Part shown: piece after piece, positions 51,940-60,831 of the stretch
How the letters are laid out: the number at the start of each line of letters is the position of its first letter
Position numbering within the stretch: position 1 is the first letter of the stretch
Source of the DNA: an uncultured bacterium
Lineage (GTDB): Bacteria; Verrucomicrobiota; Lentisphaeria; Victivallales; UBA1829
Direction: 5' to 3'
Assembly (NCBI GenBank): GCA_900549415.1
Contig: URNX01000008.1
Span: 26,029 to 90,028, forward strand
Length of the DNA stretch: 64,000 nucleotides
Position numbers and translations under genes: made by a program
The notes under the pieces: generated by a model
The model's input: only the letters and a program-made list of their open reading frames with translations
Told to the model about the DNA's origin: nothing
Databases searched by the model: none

Positions 51940-52802
51940 AAGGAATTGTTCTCGCCGGAGGCGCGGGAACGCGTCTGCACCCCATCACGCGCGGCGTTTC
52001 CAAACAGCTCCTCGGAGTCTATGACAAGCCGATGATCTACTATCCGATCAGCACGCTCATGCTCGCCGGGATCCGCGATATTCTCATCATCACAACTCCG
52101 GAGGATCAGCCGTCGTTCCAGCGTCTTCTCGGTGACGGCTCCCGCTTCGGCGTCCGCTTCTCCTATGCGGTTCAGCCGAAACCGGAGGGACTCGCTCAGG
52201 CGTTTCTCATCGGCGAATCCTTCATCGGCGCCGATTCTGTTGCGCTGGTGCTCGGCGACAATATTTTCTACGGAGCCGGACTCGAACAGCTGCTTCTGCA
52301 GGCGGCCGCCCGAACCGAGGGCGCAACCGTGTTCGGCTACTACGTGCGCGATCCCGAACGTTTCGGCGTGGTCGAATTCGATAAAAACGGCAAAGCGGTC
52401 AGCATTGAGGAAAAACCGGAAAAGCCGAAATCCCACTACGCGGTAACCGGACTTTACTTCTACGACAATGATGTCGTGAACATCGCGGAAAACATCAGAC
52501 CCTCCGCCCGCGGAGAGCTGGAGATAACCGCCGTCAACAGCGAATATCTCCGGCGCGGAAAACTGAACGTGGAAGTCTTCAAAAACGGTTACGCGTGGCT
52601 CGATACCGGAACGCATGACAGCATGCTCGATGCGGCAAACTTCATCCGCACCATCGAAACACGGCAGGGACTGCAAATCGCCTGTCTGCAGGAAATCGCC
52701 TACGAAAAAGGCTGGATGACTGCTCAGGATGTGCTTGACAGCATCGACGATATGCTCAAAACAGAATACGGACAATACTTGAAACGGCTGGTGACACAAT
52801 GA
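51936..52802 (+). CDS. rfbA: glucose-1-phosphate thymidylyltransferase
   Basis: ATG 51936 follows AGGAG and begins MKGIVLAGGAGTRLHPITRGVSKQL; the longer in-frame start lies inside rfbB. The 288-residue protein has the nucleotidyltransferase signature GAGTRL...K, PKPEGLAQAFLIG, LVLGDNIFYG and WLDTGTHDSM. It makes dTDP-glucose from glucose-1-phosphate and dTTP, the first rhamnose step, and is feedback controlled by dTDP-rhamnose in relatives. It overlaps both neighbours by 4 nt. Confidence 0.96.
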   Translation: MKGIVLAGGAGTRLHPITRGVSKQLLGVYDKPMIYYPISTLMLAGIRDILIITTPEDQPSFQRLLGDGSRFGVRFSYAVQPKPEGLAQAFLIGESFIGADSVALVLGDNIFYGAGLEQLLLQAAARTEGATVFGYYVRDPERFGVVEFDKNGKAVSIEEKPEKPKSHYAVTGLYFYDNDVVNIAENIRPSARGELEITAVNSEYLRRGKLNVEVFKNGYAWLDTGTHDSMLDAANFIRTIETRQGLQIACLQEIAYEKGWMTAQDVLDSIDDMLKTEYGQYLKRLVTQ

Positions 52803-53371
52803 ATGTGATTGAAACAGAAATCCCGGAAGTGAAAATCATCGAACCGAAACTTTTCGGCGATGCGCGCGGCTACTTCTTTGAATCCTGGAACGAAGCAAAA
52901 TACCGTGAAATCGGGATCGACTGCAACTGGGTTCAGGACAACGAATCGCGCTCCCGCTTCGGCGTCCTGCGCGGACTCCACTTCCAGGCCGCGCCCTACA
53001 CACAGGCAAAACTGGTGCGCGTCATCTCCGGCGCTGTGCTCGACGTCGCGCTCGATATCCGCAAAGGCTCCCCGACGTTCGGAAAACACGTCGCCGTGGA
53101 ACTTTCCGGCGAAAACAAACGTCAGCTCTTCGTTCCGCGCGGCTTCGCCCACGGGTTCGCCGTGCTCAGCGACGATGTGATCTTCGCGTACAAATGCGAC
53201 AATGTCTACATGCCTCCTTCCGAACGCGGCATCCGCTTCGACGACCCCGCGCTCGGCATTGACTGGCGTGTTCATCCCGGCGAATGGATTCTCTCCCCCA
53301 AAGATACGAAAAATCCGCTTTTCGCTGAAGCGGAACTCTTTGATTTCAACAATCAGGACTACATGAAATGA
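52799..53371 (+). CDS. rfbC: dTDP-4-dehydrorhamnose 3,5-epimerase
   Basis: The 190-residue cupin-fold protein has the family patterns GYFFESWNEAKY, QDNESRSRFGVLRGLHFQ with the catalytic His, KLVRVISGAVLDVALDIRKGSPTFG, FVPRGFAHGFAVLSDD and YKCDNVYMPPSERGIRFDDP. It epimerises C3 and C5 of the 4-keto intermediate. It overlaps rfbA and rfbD by 4 nt. Confidence 0.96.
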   Translation: MNVIETEIPEVKIIEPKLFGDARGYFFESWNEAKYREIGIDCNWVQDNESRSRFGVLRGLHFQAAPYTQAKLVRVISGAVLDVALDIRKGSPTFGKHVAVELSGENKRQLFVPRGFAHGFAVLSDDVIFAYKCDNVYMPPSERGIRFDDPALGIDWRVHPGEWILSPKDTKNPLFAEAELFDFNNQDYMK

Positions 53372-54222
53372 TGAAAGTTTTACTCACCGGCGGCAAGGGA
53401 ATGCTCGGCCGGACCATCTGCCGGATTCTCGGCGGCCACTTTGAAATCATCCCGACCGATCTCCCAGAAGCGGACATTACCGATTTGAACGGCTTTTCCG
53501 CCGTGCTCAAAAAGTATTCGCCCGATGCGGTGATTCATTGCGCCGCAATGACAGCCGTCGACAAATGCGAAACGGAACAGGCGCTTGCTTACAAGCTCAA
53601 CGAACAGGGAACCGCGAATGTTGCGATGGCCTGCAAAAACGCCACCTGCCGCCTCCTCGCGATCTCGACCGATTACGTGTTTGACGGTTTTGCAGATCAC
53701 GCATACACTGAATATGACACGGCGAACGGCGGTGCAACGGTTTACGGCAAAAGCAAGTTTGCCGGAGAAGAGGCGATCCGCCGGATTTATCCCGAGAACT
53801 CCGCCATCTGCCGCGTTTCGTGGCTTTACGGATTCGGCGGACCGAGCTTCGTTCATACGATGCTGAAACTTGCGGACGGCACACGTCCGGTTCTGAAAGT
53901 CGTTTCGGACCAGATCGGCAATCCGACGAGTGCGGTTGCGGTTTCGCGGAAACTGGGAGAGCTTCTGGAGTGTCCGGAAGTCACCGGAACAATTCATATG
54001 ACCTGCGAAGGCGAAGCCAGCTGGGCGGATTTCGCCCGCGAGATTTTCCGTCAGAAGGGAATAAAGCAGGAAGTTCAGAACTGTACAACGGAAGAGTTTC
54101 CGCGTCCCGCCCCCCGCCCGAAAAATTCCCGTCTGGTCAAACAGCGTCTCCGCGAGCTGGGCTTTGCCCCGATGCCCGACTGGAAAGACGCTCTGTCGGA
54201 ATTCCTGTCCCTGGAATTCTGA
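53368..54222 (+). CDS. rfbD: dTDP-4-dehydrorhamnose reductase
   Basis: The 284-residue SDR protein has VLLTGGKGMLGRTIC, DAVIHCAAMTAVDKCE, ISTDYVFDG, VYGKSKFAGE (Tyr-x3-Lys) and RVSWLYG. It makes dTDP-L-rhamnose by the final reduction. Last gene of the rfbBACD operon, followed by a strong terminator. Rhamnose is used in O-antigen or other envelope glycans; no rhamnosyltransferase is adjacent. Confidence 0.95.
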   Translation: MMKVLLTGGKGMLGRTICRILGGHFEIIPTDLPEADITDLNGFSAVLKKYSPDAVIHCAAMTAVDKCETEQALAYKLNEQGTANVAMACKNATCRLLAISTDYVFDGFADHAYTEYDTANGGATVYGKSKFAGEEAIRRIYPENSAICRVSWLYGFGGPSFVHTMLKLADGTRPVLKVVSDQIGNPTSAVAVSRKLGELLECPEVTGTIHMTCEGEASWADFAREIFRQKGIKQEVQNCTTEEFPRPAPRPKNSRLVKQRLRELGFAPMPDWKDALSEFLSLEF

Positions 54223-54242
54223 TTTTCTCCTGATTTAAAATC

Positions 54243-54287
54243 AGCGGTCCCGTCCGGCGCTATTCCGGACGGGACCGCTTTGTTTTT
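54243..54287 (+). terminator. intrinsic terminator of the rfb operon
   Basis: A perfect 15-bp stem AGCGGTCCCGTCCGG (54243-54257) / CCGGACGGGACCGCT (54265-54279) with a 7-nt loop, followed by TTGTTTTTTG. On the minus strand it may also help to stop the GH2-like transcript, although the T-tract there is weak. Confidence 0.9.
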
Positions 54288-54298
54288 TGTTAAATCCG

Positions 54299-57200
54299 TT
54301 ACCAGCGGAAATAGCGGAACGGGTCGTCTGAACTGACTGGTTCCTGTGTGTAGAACCGCATCGGAGGAATCGCACGAAGCACGGGAGAGCCGAGAATACC
54401 GCCCTTTCCGCGCAGGTCGCGGCAGAGAACTGTGATCTCATTTTCGCCCGCGTGCAGCAGAGTTCCTCTGAACGAATGGAACCGCTGAGCCGCCCAGTAA
54501 TCGGACGGATTCGTCTTCTGCGTGACCTCTCCGACGAACTGGCCGTTCACCCATGCCCAGGACTCGTCGTCGACCGGACCGAGCGAGAGGGTACAGAGAC
54601 TTTCCGGCGCAACACCTTCCGGAAGATTGAATGTCCGTTTGTACCAGAAAAGTCCATCGTAGTTTTTCAGAGTCTCTATCTGATCCTCGAACTTGCCGGG
54701 AACTTTGATTTTCGTCCAGGAAGCATCCGCGGGACGGGTCTGCCATTTCTCCTTTTCCCCCGTCTCACGCGGATCGGCTTTTCCAAGCCACTCTCCGGCA
54801 AGCGGGATGTTCAAGGAGGTATTTGTGCGCGAGGGGAAGAGTGTGCTCCAGATTCCCGACGCAGTCTTTGCTCCGAGATTGAAAAGCAGACGCGTCACCG
54901 CCGCGGTATTTCTCCGGCGGGTCGTGCGGAACTGGAACTCTTTTTCATCGAACATCCACGGTGCGACCTGAAGCGCAACGGCAGTTCCTTTGCCGAGATG
55001 AAGGGCGCGGAGAGCGCGTCCGCCCGATCCCTTTGCATCAAAGGCATCGAAACTCACTTCCTTACGCCAGTGCAGGTCGGCATTGGAGACGCCGCGGAAT
55101 ACAGGATCGGATTCCAAGCCTTCCGCAAAATCGGAATAACTGCGCACGGGCGTAGTCCGGAACTGTCCCGGGAGAAGCGCTTCCAGCTCTTTGCCGGAAA
55201 GGCCGAGCAGCAGAACCCGGAGTCCGTTTTTGACAGCTCCGGTGAGTTCGGGGAGACGGGCGCCGGGGCCGACAACCAGCACGCCGTCCGCCGGAACGGT
55301 ATCGGTTTTCTGCGCCGAAACGAGTGCCGATTTCAGCAGCTTTTCCAGTTCCGCATTTCCGGCGAAACGGGTCGGAAGTTCCGGCGCCGGTTCCGCTTTG
55401 TCGAGACGTTCGAGCATGCGGAGCAGAATATTTTCCGCTTCCGGATCGGGTTCGGTTCGTCCGGTAATGTCGAACTGGGAGAAGATCGCGATTCCCTTTC
55501 CGGCTTTCGCTTCGAGCGCGGGAGCATACTGCAGATCAAATCCGCCCTGCATGAGAGCAAGGAAGTTTCCTGCATTCGGACGCTCCAATGGAACGCTGAC
55601 CGTGTTGCCGCGGTTTCCGGCTCGCCACGGACGCGTGTTGTTGAAGCCGTGCCAGTTCCAGGACGGATAGCCGTTCTCCTTTTCCGGAAGTTTGAGGTAA
55701 GGAAGCGTAAGCGTGGAAGATCCCCGCCAGTTGAACGCTTCCGTCTCCGCAAATGTCCGGTCGAGCGGGAAAAGTTTGCGCAGACCGTATTCCGTGCTCC
55801 GGAATCCCATGCGGTCGAGCGTGCCGAACGTCTGTTCCAGCACAAGGAGCCTGCCGCCCTGCTCCAACCACGGTGCAAGCTGCGGAAGATTCCTCTTCAG
55901 CGCGCCGCGTCCGAGAATCAGCAGATCGACGCCGTTCAGACTGGAAACAGAATCGAGTCTCCGGAACGGGACATGGAGTCTGTTCAGCAGTTCCGCACTT
56001 TTCCCCTCGGGATCGAATACTCCGATGCGGGAGACGAATTGAGCCGGTTCCGGCGGAAGAATGCGGATGCGGAAGCTGTCTTCCGCAGCGTCGCCGTTTC
56101 CGAAATCAATTTTCGCGCGGAGGTTTATTTCATCTCCGGAGAATTCACCGGGAAGAGTGAAGGTCACCGGAACTCCGGCGCGTGTTCCGGGAGCAACCGA
56201 AAGCGTTTGGGCTCCGGATAGATTGAGTTCAGGAACACTCCATTTTACCGAGGTCTTGACGGTGCGCCGGCTGTCATTGACGATCATGACCTGCTTGCGG
56301 ACTGTTTCGCCCGGACGGAAGTTGTGCCCTTTTTCGGTGAAGTCGCCGGGTTTCCCTGCGATCCACGCGATTTTCTCTTTGAGCCATTTGAGACCGGCAA
56401 CGCCAAGTTCGGTCGGTTCATATTCCGTGTTGAGATCTTCAAGCCAGGTTCCTCCGCCGCGTGCGGTATCGGGAACGATGCCGGGCTGTTTGAGGTTTTC
56501 AAACCGCTTCTTCCATGGTCCGTTGTACGTTTTCCCCGTCCGCTTCCAGAAAAGCGAAAAATCCCACGGCAGCAGCCCGGAAAGCCCGCGTGCCCGCATG
56601 GAACGGAAGTTGTCGTCCGCCATCTCCGCACAGACGGGGAGCGTGGCGGGACGGTACGGAAAGATCTGGATATAATGAACCGGCTTGTTTCCGGTCGAAA
56701 CACGTTCCTGTATCCGGTATGCTTTTTCCTTTCCGGGTGATGTCGCGTAGGTGCGTTCTCCGAAAAGCGCGGCGTTGTATTCGTTCAGCCAGATGCACTG
56801 AACGACTCTGGCGTCTCCGCTGTAGATGAAGGCTGGACCGCGGAAACTGCTCCACGAAGGTGTATGGGGAAGACCCCATTCCACGAGCATGAGCGGTTTG
56901 ACGCCCTCTTTTTCCCAGTGTTCGAGCCAGTCGCTGCGCTCCTGCGCCGGAACCCAGTTCAGATAGCAGTTGAGCGTCATGACGTCGCCGAGATTGCCCG
57001 ATTCATGATGATAAACCGGACGCGTCGGGTCAAGTCCTCCGATAAGTTCTCCGGCGAGCAGCGCCTGTTTGCGTTCTTTGTTCGGCGCATCTCCGTCGGG
57101 AGAATAAATGCCGTCGAGTTTCAGCGGGCTCTGATCGGCAAAGTATCCGGCTGCATTGTGCGTTGCCGCGTAAAGCACGATCGCGGGATTGTTCTGGAAA

Positions 57201-59008
57201 CGGCGGATGAGAAATTCCGACTGCTCCAGATAGCGTTTCCGCTCTTCCGGCGTGTCGAGCGCCCAATTGAAATGCGCAGGATGCGGCATGGAAAGCGACA
57301 TCAGAATGCCCGCCTTTGCCGCCTCGCGGTAAAGGCTCTCCTGATAGCCGACGACTCCGGGGGCAAAAGAGTAATTGTAGGAGATAAGGTGATTGAACCC
57401 CATCGACTTCGCTCTCCGCATGACCTGTTCGAGCACTTCCCGGCTGGCGCGGGCGGAACCTTCCAGAACGGAGGAGACCGCCGTCGAACGCAGATGAATC
57501 ACCGACCCGTTCAACATGAAGTTCCGTCCTTCGCACCAGAATTCGCGGAACCCGAACGTCTGCGGGAAAAATTCATCCGCAACCGCACCATTTTCACGGA
57601 CAAGACGGACTTTCGCTGTGTAGAGATTTTCCGGAGTGTCAATATCCCAGAGTTTCGGAGCAAGCCATTTCTTCGAAAACTTGCGCCGGAACTTTGCCCC
57701 ATTCTTTACGGAAAACAGACGGGAGCGGAAGGAGAGAACACGACTGTCTCCGTCGAAAATCTCCGCTTCCAGACGATAGGTTCCCGGTTCCGCATGTTCA
57801 ACGCCGACATCGCAGGTGATTTTCTCCGCCCGCCAGCTTGTGATGACATGCACATCGGAAATCGCGGCTCTGCGCGGTTCCGCTGTGAGGAACATATCAC
57901 CGGTGATGCCGCGGTTCATGATTTTCCCGGATGTCTTGACAAGACGTCCCGGCGCCATGAAGACCGAGCCGACTGCTTCATCGTTTTTCGCAGAAACGAG
58001 CAGAGCAAGCTCCTGAGTCGTCCCCGGTTTGATTGCGGCAGTCAGATCGACTTTCCCGCCCGGATAGTAAAGCTCTCCGGCTCTCTTTCCGTCGACATAG
58101 ACTTGTGCACAGGTCTGAAGCATGGAAATGTCGAGCGAAACCGCGCGCCCTTTCCAGTCAGCAGGAACCGCAACGGTCCGCCGGTACCACGCGGTATTCA
58201 GTTTTGCCGGATTGAAGCCGGCGGAGGCGAACGGAGAAAGAACGATTGCGGAGTTGTCCCCCGGCTGATTGTCCCCCCATCCCATGCCGGGCCAGATTCC
58301 GGGAACTTTGAACCAGCCCCATCCGGTCCCCGTCTGCGGAACAGCCGCCGCTTCCGCGGGTTTGCGGACGGGGAAAAAATTCCAAAGTCCGTTCAGGCAG
58401 ATCGTTTCGCGGGTCGGCGTGACAATCCGGAAAGCGTCCGCGACATCCCATAGTTTCGCTTTCGGGGAACCGTCCGGAGAATCCGCATCCAGTTTGAGCT
58501 GTTTCAGGTCTGAGACTGGTTCCAGTTTCATCTCTTTGAATTCGACGCGTCCCGAAACGCCGAAGTTTGCCGGAGAAACTTCGAGCATCACCGCTCCCGC
58601 GGGGATTTCGTAAAGGCGGACGCAATTCCGAAGCTGCGTGTTTCCGGAGAATCCGAAAACCTCCGGCCACGGTCCGGTCCCCTTCCCGTTTTTGTCATGA
58701 AACCGCATGGCGAGCCGTCCGTTCCGCCACCCGTCTTTGCCTGGCTTGAGATTCTCCGTTCTCATTTTCATCGAGAGCGAAACCCATTTCCATTCGGGCT
58801 TCAGCGCAATTTTCCGGCTGACGCCGCATCCTCCGCCATCAATGACGACGGAGAGCGTCCCGTTCTGCGCTTCCAGCTGAACTCCTTTTCCCGTGCTCCA
58901 GCCCTTGAGCGGAGCTTCGGGTTCCGGACTGAGCAGCAGATTCTCCGCTCCTGCGGCGAGACAGAGTCCCGCCAGAAGCGCTGTTGCAATTTTTCTGATC
59001 CATTTCAT
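54299..59008 (-). CDS. large exported GH2-like protein lacking the usual acid/base Glu
   Basis: ATG 59008 follows GAGGTG and begins with a signal peptide (MKWIRKIATALLAGLCLAAGA); upstream in-frame codons lie in the preceding gene. Of 1569 residues, about 22-170 form a carbohydrate-binding-type sandwich, 195-380 the GH2 sugar-binding domain (ICLNGLWNFFP; AWYRRTVAVP), 380-490 an Ig-like domain and 490-800 a TIM barrel. After it come Ig-like repeats, a glutamine-amidotransferase-like domain (about 1060-1250; DLLILGRGALKRNLPQL) and a second GH2-type jelly roll at the C-terminus. In the barrel the expected Asn-Glu is Asn618-Ala619 (YAATHNAAGYF), while the nucleophile-like Glu710 (MLVEWGLP) remains. 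It is the third gene after a LacI regulator and a pseudopilin. Confidence 0.85.
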   Translation of the reverse strand: MKWIRKIATALLAGLCLAAGAENLLLSPEPEAPLKGWSTGKGVQLEAQNGTLSVVIDGGGCGVSRKIALKPEWKWVSLSMKMRTENLKPGKDGWRNGRLAMRFHDKNGKGTGPWPEVFGFSGNTQLRNCVRLYEIPAGAVMLEVSPANFGVSGRVEFKEMKLEPVSDLKQLKLDADSPDGSPKAKLWDVADAFRIVTPTRETICLNGLWNFFPVRKPAEAAAVPQTGTGWGWFKVPGIWPGMGWGDNQPGDNSAIVLSPFASAGFNPAKLNTAWYRRTVAVPADWKGRAVSLDISMLQTCAQVYVDGKRAGELYYPGGKVDLTAAIKPGTTQELALLVSAKNDEAVGSVFMAPGRLVKTSGKIMNRGITGDMFLTAEPRRAAISDVHVITSWRAEKITCDVGVEHAEPGTYRLEAEIFDGDSRVLSFRSRLFSVKNGAKFRRKFSKKWLAPKLWDIDTPENLYTAKVRLVRENGAVADEFFPQTFGFREFWCEGRNFMLNGSVIHLRSTAVSSVLEGSARASREVLEQVMRRAKSMGFNHLISYNYSFAPGVVGYQESLYREAAKAGILMSLSMPHPAHFNWALDTPEERKRYLEQSEFLIRRFQNNPAIVLYAATHNAAGYFADQSPLKLDGIYSPDGDAPNKERKQALLAGELIGGLDPTRPVYHHESGNLGDVMTLNCYLNWVPAQERSDWLEHWEKEGVKPLMLVEWGLPHTPSWSSFRGPAFIYSGDARVVQCIWLNEYNAALFGERTYATSPGKEKAYRIQERVSTGNKPVHYIQIFPYRPATLPVCAEMADDNFRSMRARGLSGLLPWDFSLFWKRTGKTYNGPWKKRFENLKQPGIVPDTARGGGTWLEDLNTEYEPTELGVAGLKWLKEKIAWIAGKPGDFTEKGHNFRPGETVRKQVMIVNDSRRTVKTSVKWSVPELNLSGAQTLSVAPGTRAGVPVTFTLPGEFSGDEINLRAKIDFGNGDAAEDSFRIRILPPEPAQFVSRIGVFDPEGKSAELLNRLHVPFRRLDSVSSLNGVDLLILGRGALKRNLPQLAPWLEQGGRLLVLEQTFGTLDRMGFRSTEYGLRKLFPLDRTFAETEAFNWRGSSTLTLPYLKLPEKENGYPSWNWHGFNNTRPWRAGNRGNTVSVPLERPNAGNFLALMQGGFDLQYAPALEAKAGKGIAIFSQFDITGRTEPDPEAENILLRMLERLDKAEPAPELPTRFAGNAELEKLLKSALVSAQKTDTVPADGVLVVGPGARLPELTGAVKNGLRVLLLGLSGKELEALLPGQFRTTPVRSYSDFAEGLESDPVFRGVSNADLHWRKEVSFDAFDAKGSGGRALRALHLGKGTAVALQVAPWMFDEKEFQFRTTRRRNTAAVTRLLFNLGAKTASGIWSTLFPSRTNTSLNIPLAGEWLGKADPRETGEKEKWQTRPADASWTKIKVPGKFEDQIETLKNYDGLFWYKRTFNLPEGVAPESLCTLSLGPVDDESWAWVNGQFVGEVTQKTNPSDYWAAQRFHSFRGTLLHAGENEITVLCRDLRGKGGILGSPVLRAIPPMRFYTQEPVSSDDPFRYFRW

Positions 59009-59018
59009 TCTGAGCACC

Positions 59019-59732
59019 TCACCGCGGCATGAAATCAACGCCCCATTTATTGTAACACCAGAAGAATTCCTGACTTGGAGCCGCGGAGACATGCCCGTCG
59101 CCCCATGCAGTGTTGACACGTCCGTTCGAGTGCGCATACCACGGCATCGCGCCCCAGTCCCCGGCGGAACTTGCCGTCATCCACAGTTTCGGGCGGGAGT
59201 AACGCGCGTCTGCGACCCGTGCATCTGCAAGCCAGACGAAGCGCGAGGGAATTTTGATTTTATTGAACGAGATCGTCCCTTCATCCTGCGAAATCCAGTT
59301 TCCCAGATAAGTCTGCGCCGCATTGAAGTTGGAGGCGTAGCAATGGTTGAAAAATTTGTCATCCGCCCCTGTATATCCGGGAAATTCGCCGTTCGGACAG
59401 TGTACAAGATTGAGCTGCTGTTTCTTGATGAGCCCCGCCGTTTCGAGCACACGGATATAGGTTGCCCCCTCGCCGACGGTTCCGTACCCGAGCGCGCTGG
59501 TGACGATTCTTCCGCCGTAGGAATCCGTGTAGAGCAGAGTATACGTGTTCATTTGTTTCAGATTCCCTGAACAGCTGATCTGCCGCGCCTTTTCCCTTGC
59601 GGCATTGAGCGCAGGAAGAAGCATACCGGCAAGAATTGCGATAATCGCAATTACTACAAGAAGTTCTATAAGAGTGAATCTCGTTTTTCTTGATTTGGAG
59701 ACCGGCGGGAGGGAGAGGAATTTTTCTTTCAT
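59019..59732 (-). CDS. type II pseudopilin-like protein with a C-terminal H-x9-DG-type motif
   Basis: ATG 59732 follows GGAAG and gives 237 residues; a longer frame to 60293 is just the antisense of the regulator. After a short basic leader (MKEKFLSLPPVSKSRKTR) comes the prepilin signature FTLIELLVVIAIIAILAGML, cut between R and F by PilD-like peptidases and methylated. The body contains ISCSGNLKQMNTYTLLY, and the end has HSNGRVNTAWGDGHVSA, the prepilin-associated H-x9-DG-type motif seen in Planctomycetota/Lentisphaerota proteins. These are paired with glycan-use genes in such genomes. It overlaps the LacI gene by ATGA and lies 10 bp from the GH2-like gene. Confidence 0.87.
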   Translation of the reverse strand: MKEKFLSLPPVSKSRKTRFTLIELLVVIAIIAILAGMLLPALNAAREKARQISCSGNLKQMNTYTLLYTDSYGGRIVTSALGYGTVGEGATYIRVLETAGLIKKQQLNLVHCPNGEFPGYTGADDKFFNHCYASNFNAAQTYLGNWISQDEGTISFNKIKIPSRFVWLADARVADARYSRPKLWMTASSAGDWGAMPWYAHSNGRVNTAWGDGHVSAAPSQEFFWCYNKWGVDFMPR

Positions 59733-60733
59733 ACAACACTTCCTTTCTTGTTTTTGGATTGTATGTTCGATTTTTGAGAGCCTGTCGTTTTGGCATTCCG
59801 GTCGACTACGGAGCCGCGTACGGAGACTTTGATTTCGGTCATGATGGTGATATGCCCAGTATTGGCCCGGATCGGATGGCGCAGAATGTTGTGCCGCACG
59901 ACCTCCGCAACTTGCGCCGTGGAGAAATAGACCGTGTCGAGACGGTCCAGATTGTGCGGCGGAATCTCGTCGGGAAAATCTGTGCTGAGGAAAGAGACGT
60001 CTTCCGGAATCCGGATATTGTGTTCCCGCATATTGAACAGAATCCAGTTTGCATCGACCCACCGGGAAGCCCAGACGGCGTCGGGACGCTCGGTTCCAGT
60101 GAACGCCTTCCGGCAGTTGTTGAGATCGATGAATTTGACACTGGATCCCGGTACATTGTCGCGGAACCATCCTTCGAAGACCCAGCATCGGGGAATGGAT
60201 TCGCGTCCATGCGTGCGCTTTTCCATCGGGACCCAGATTGTGCGGTGTCCGCGTTCCGCCAGATATTTTGCCGCGGTACATCCGAGTTCGCACTCATCGA
60301 CGAGGACGGAAATATCGCCTCCGCGTCCGAAAACGTCGATGATCCGCAAATCCGGATTTTCTTTTCGGAGCCTGTCTTCGAGCCCGTCCGGGATGCCGCC
60401 GATGCAGATGACGATATCCGCGAGCTGAGCGGATTGCAGGATTTTTGCCGGATTTCTTTCAATATCGAGCAGCAGACAATTGAAATCCGCCGAGAGATGA
60501 TCGATCAGTTCTGTTGCGCGGAGCGCGAGATATGGAACCAGCAGATAGCTGAGAATCAGCACGGTGGAATCCTTGACGGGAAAGAAATCGATTCCTCCGT
60601 TTTTGGCAAGGACGTCGAGTACGCGTTCGCGAGTTTTTCTGCTGACGTTCGGTTCCTGATTGAGCACTCTGTAGAGTGTTTTGAAACTGACGCCAGCCTC
60701 ATCTGCCAATGTCTGATAATTTGCTTTTTTCAC
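59729..60733 (-). CDS. LacI-family transcriptional regulator of the pseudopilin-GH2 operon
   Basis: The GTG at 60733 follows CGGAG at 7 bp and gives 334 residues (MKKANYQTLADEAGVSFKTLYRVLNQEPNVSRKTRERVLDVL). The recognition helix reads FKTLYRVLN rather than the common xSTVSRVLN, a divergent form. The ligand domain has LADIVICIGGIPDG, DISVLVDECELGCTAAKYLAERGHRTIW and RIPEDVSFLSTDF, which match LacI/PBP1 folds. First gene of the operon; the pseudopilin overlaps its stop. Because it sits in front of the genes, it may control its own operon, with the palindrome at 60817-60831 as a candidate operator. Confidence 0.88.
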   Translation of the reverse strand: MKKANYQTLADEAGVSFKTLYRVLNQEPNVSRKTRERVLDVLAKNGGIDFFPVKDSTVLILSYLLVPYLALRATELIDHLSADFNCLLLDIERNPAKILQSAQLADIVICIGGIPDGLEDRLRKENPDLRIIDVFGRGGDISVLVDECELGCTAAKYLAERGHRTIWVPMEKRTHGRESIPRCWVFEGWFRDNVPGSSVKFIDLNNCRKAFTGTERPDAVWASRWVDANWILFNMREHNIRIPEDVSFLSTDFPDEIPPHNLDRLDTVYFSTAQVAEVVRHNILRHPIRANTGHITIMTEIKVSVRGSVVDRNAKTTGSQKSNIQSKNKKGSVV

Positions 60734-60757
60734 TTTCGAACTCCGTTTCTATCAGTA

Positions 60758-60785
60758 ATTATACCGAAAAATCGAAAAAAAACAA
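60758..60785 (-). promoter_or_regulatory. promoter of the LacI-pseudopilin-GH2 operon
   Basis: Minus-strand TTGTTT (60785-60780), 16-bp spacer and a perfect TATAAT (60763-60758) preceded by CGG, 25 bp before the GTG start. Confidence 0.65.
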
Positions 60786-60816
60786 GACCCCTCCCCCTGA
60801 TTTTGCGAAAAAGAAG

Positions 60817-60831
60817 TGACAAATTTTGTCA
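60817..60831. promoter_or_regulatory. 15-bp palindrome, candidate LacI-type operator
   Basis: TGACAAATTTTGTCA is a perfect inverted repeat around a central T, about 32 bp upstream of the -35 of the LacI gene. LacI-family operators are usually palindromes of 14-20 bp, commonly with a central CG, which is absent here, so the link is tentative. Confidence 0.4.

Noticed and set aside
59733..60293. N-terminal extension of the pseudopilin frame
   Set aside because: It lies within the LacI gene in another frame; the start at 59732 has a ribosome site and gives a normal prepilin leader.
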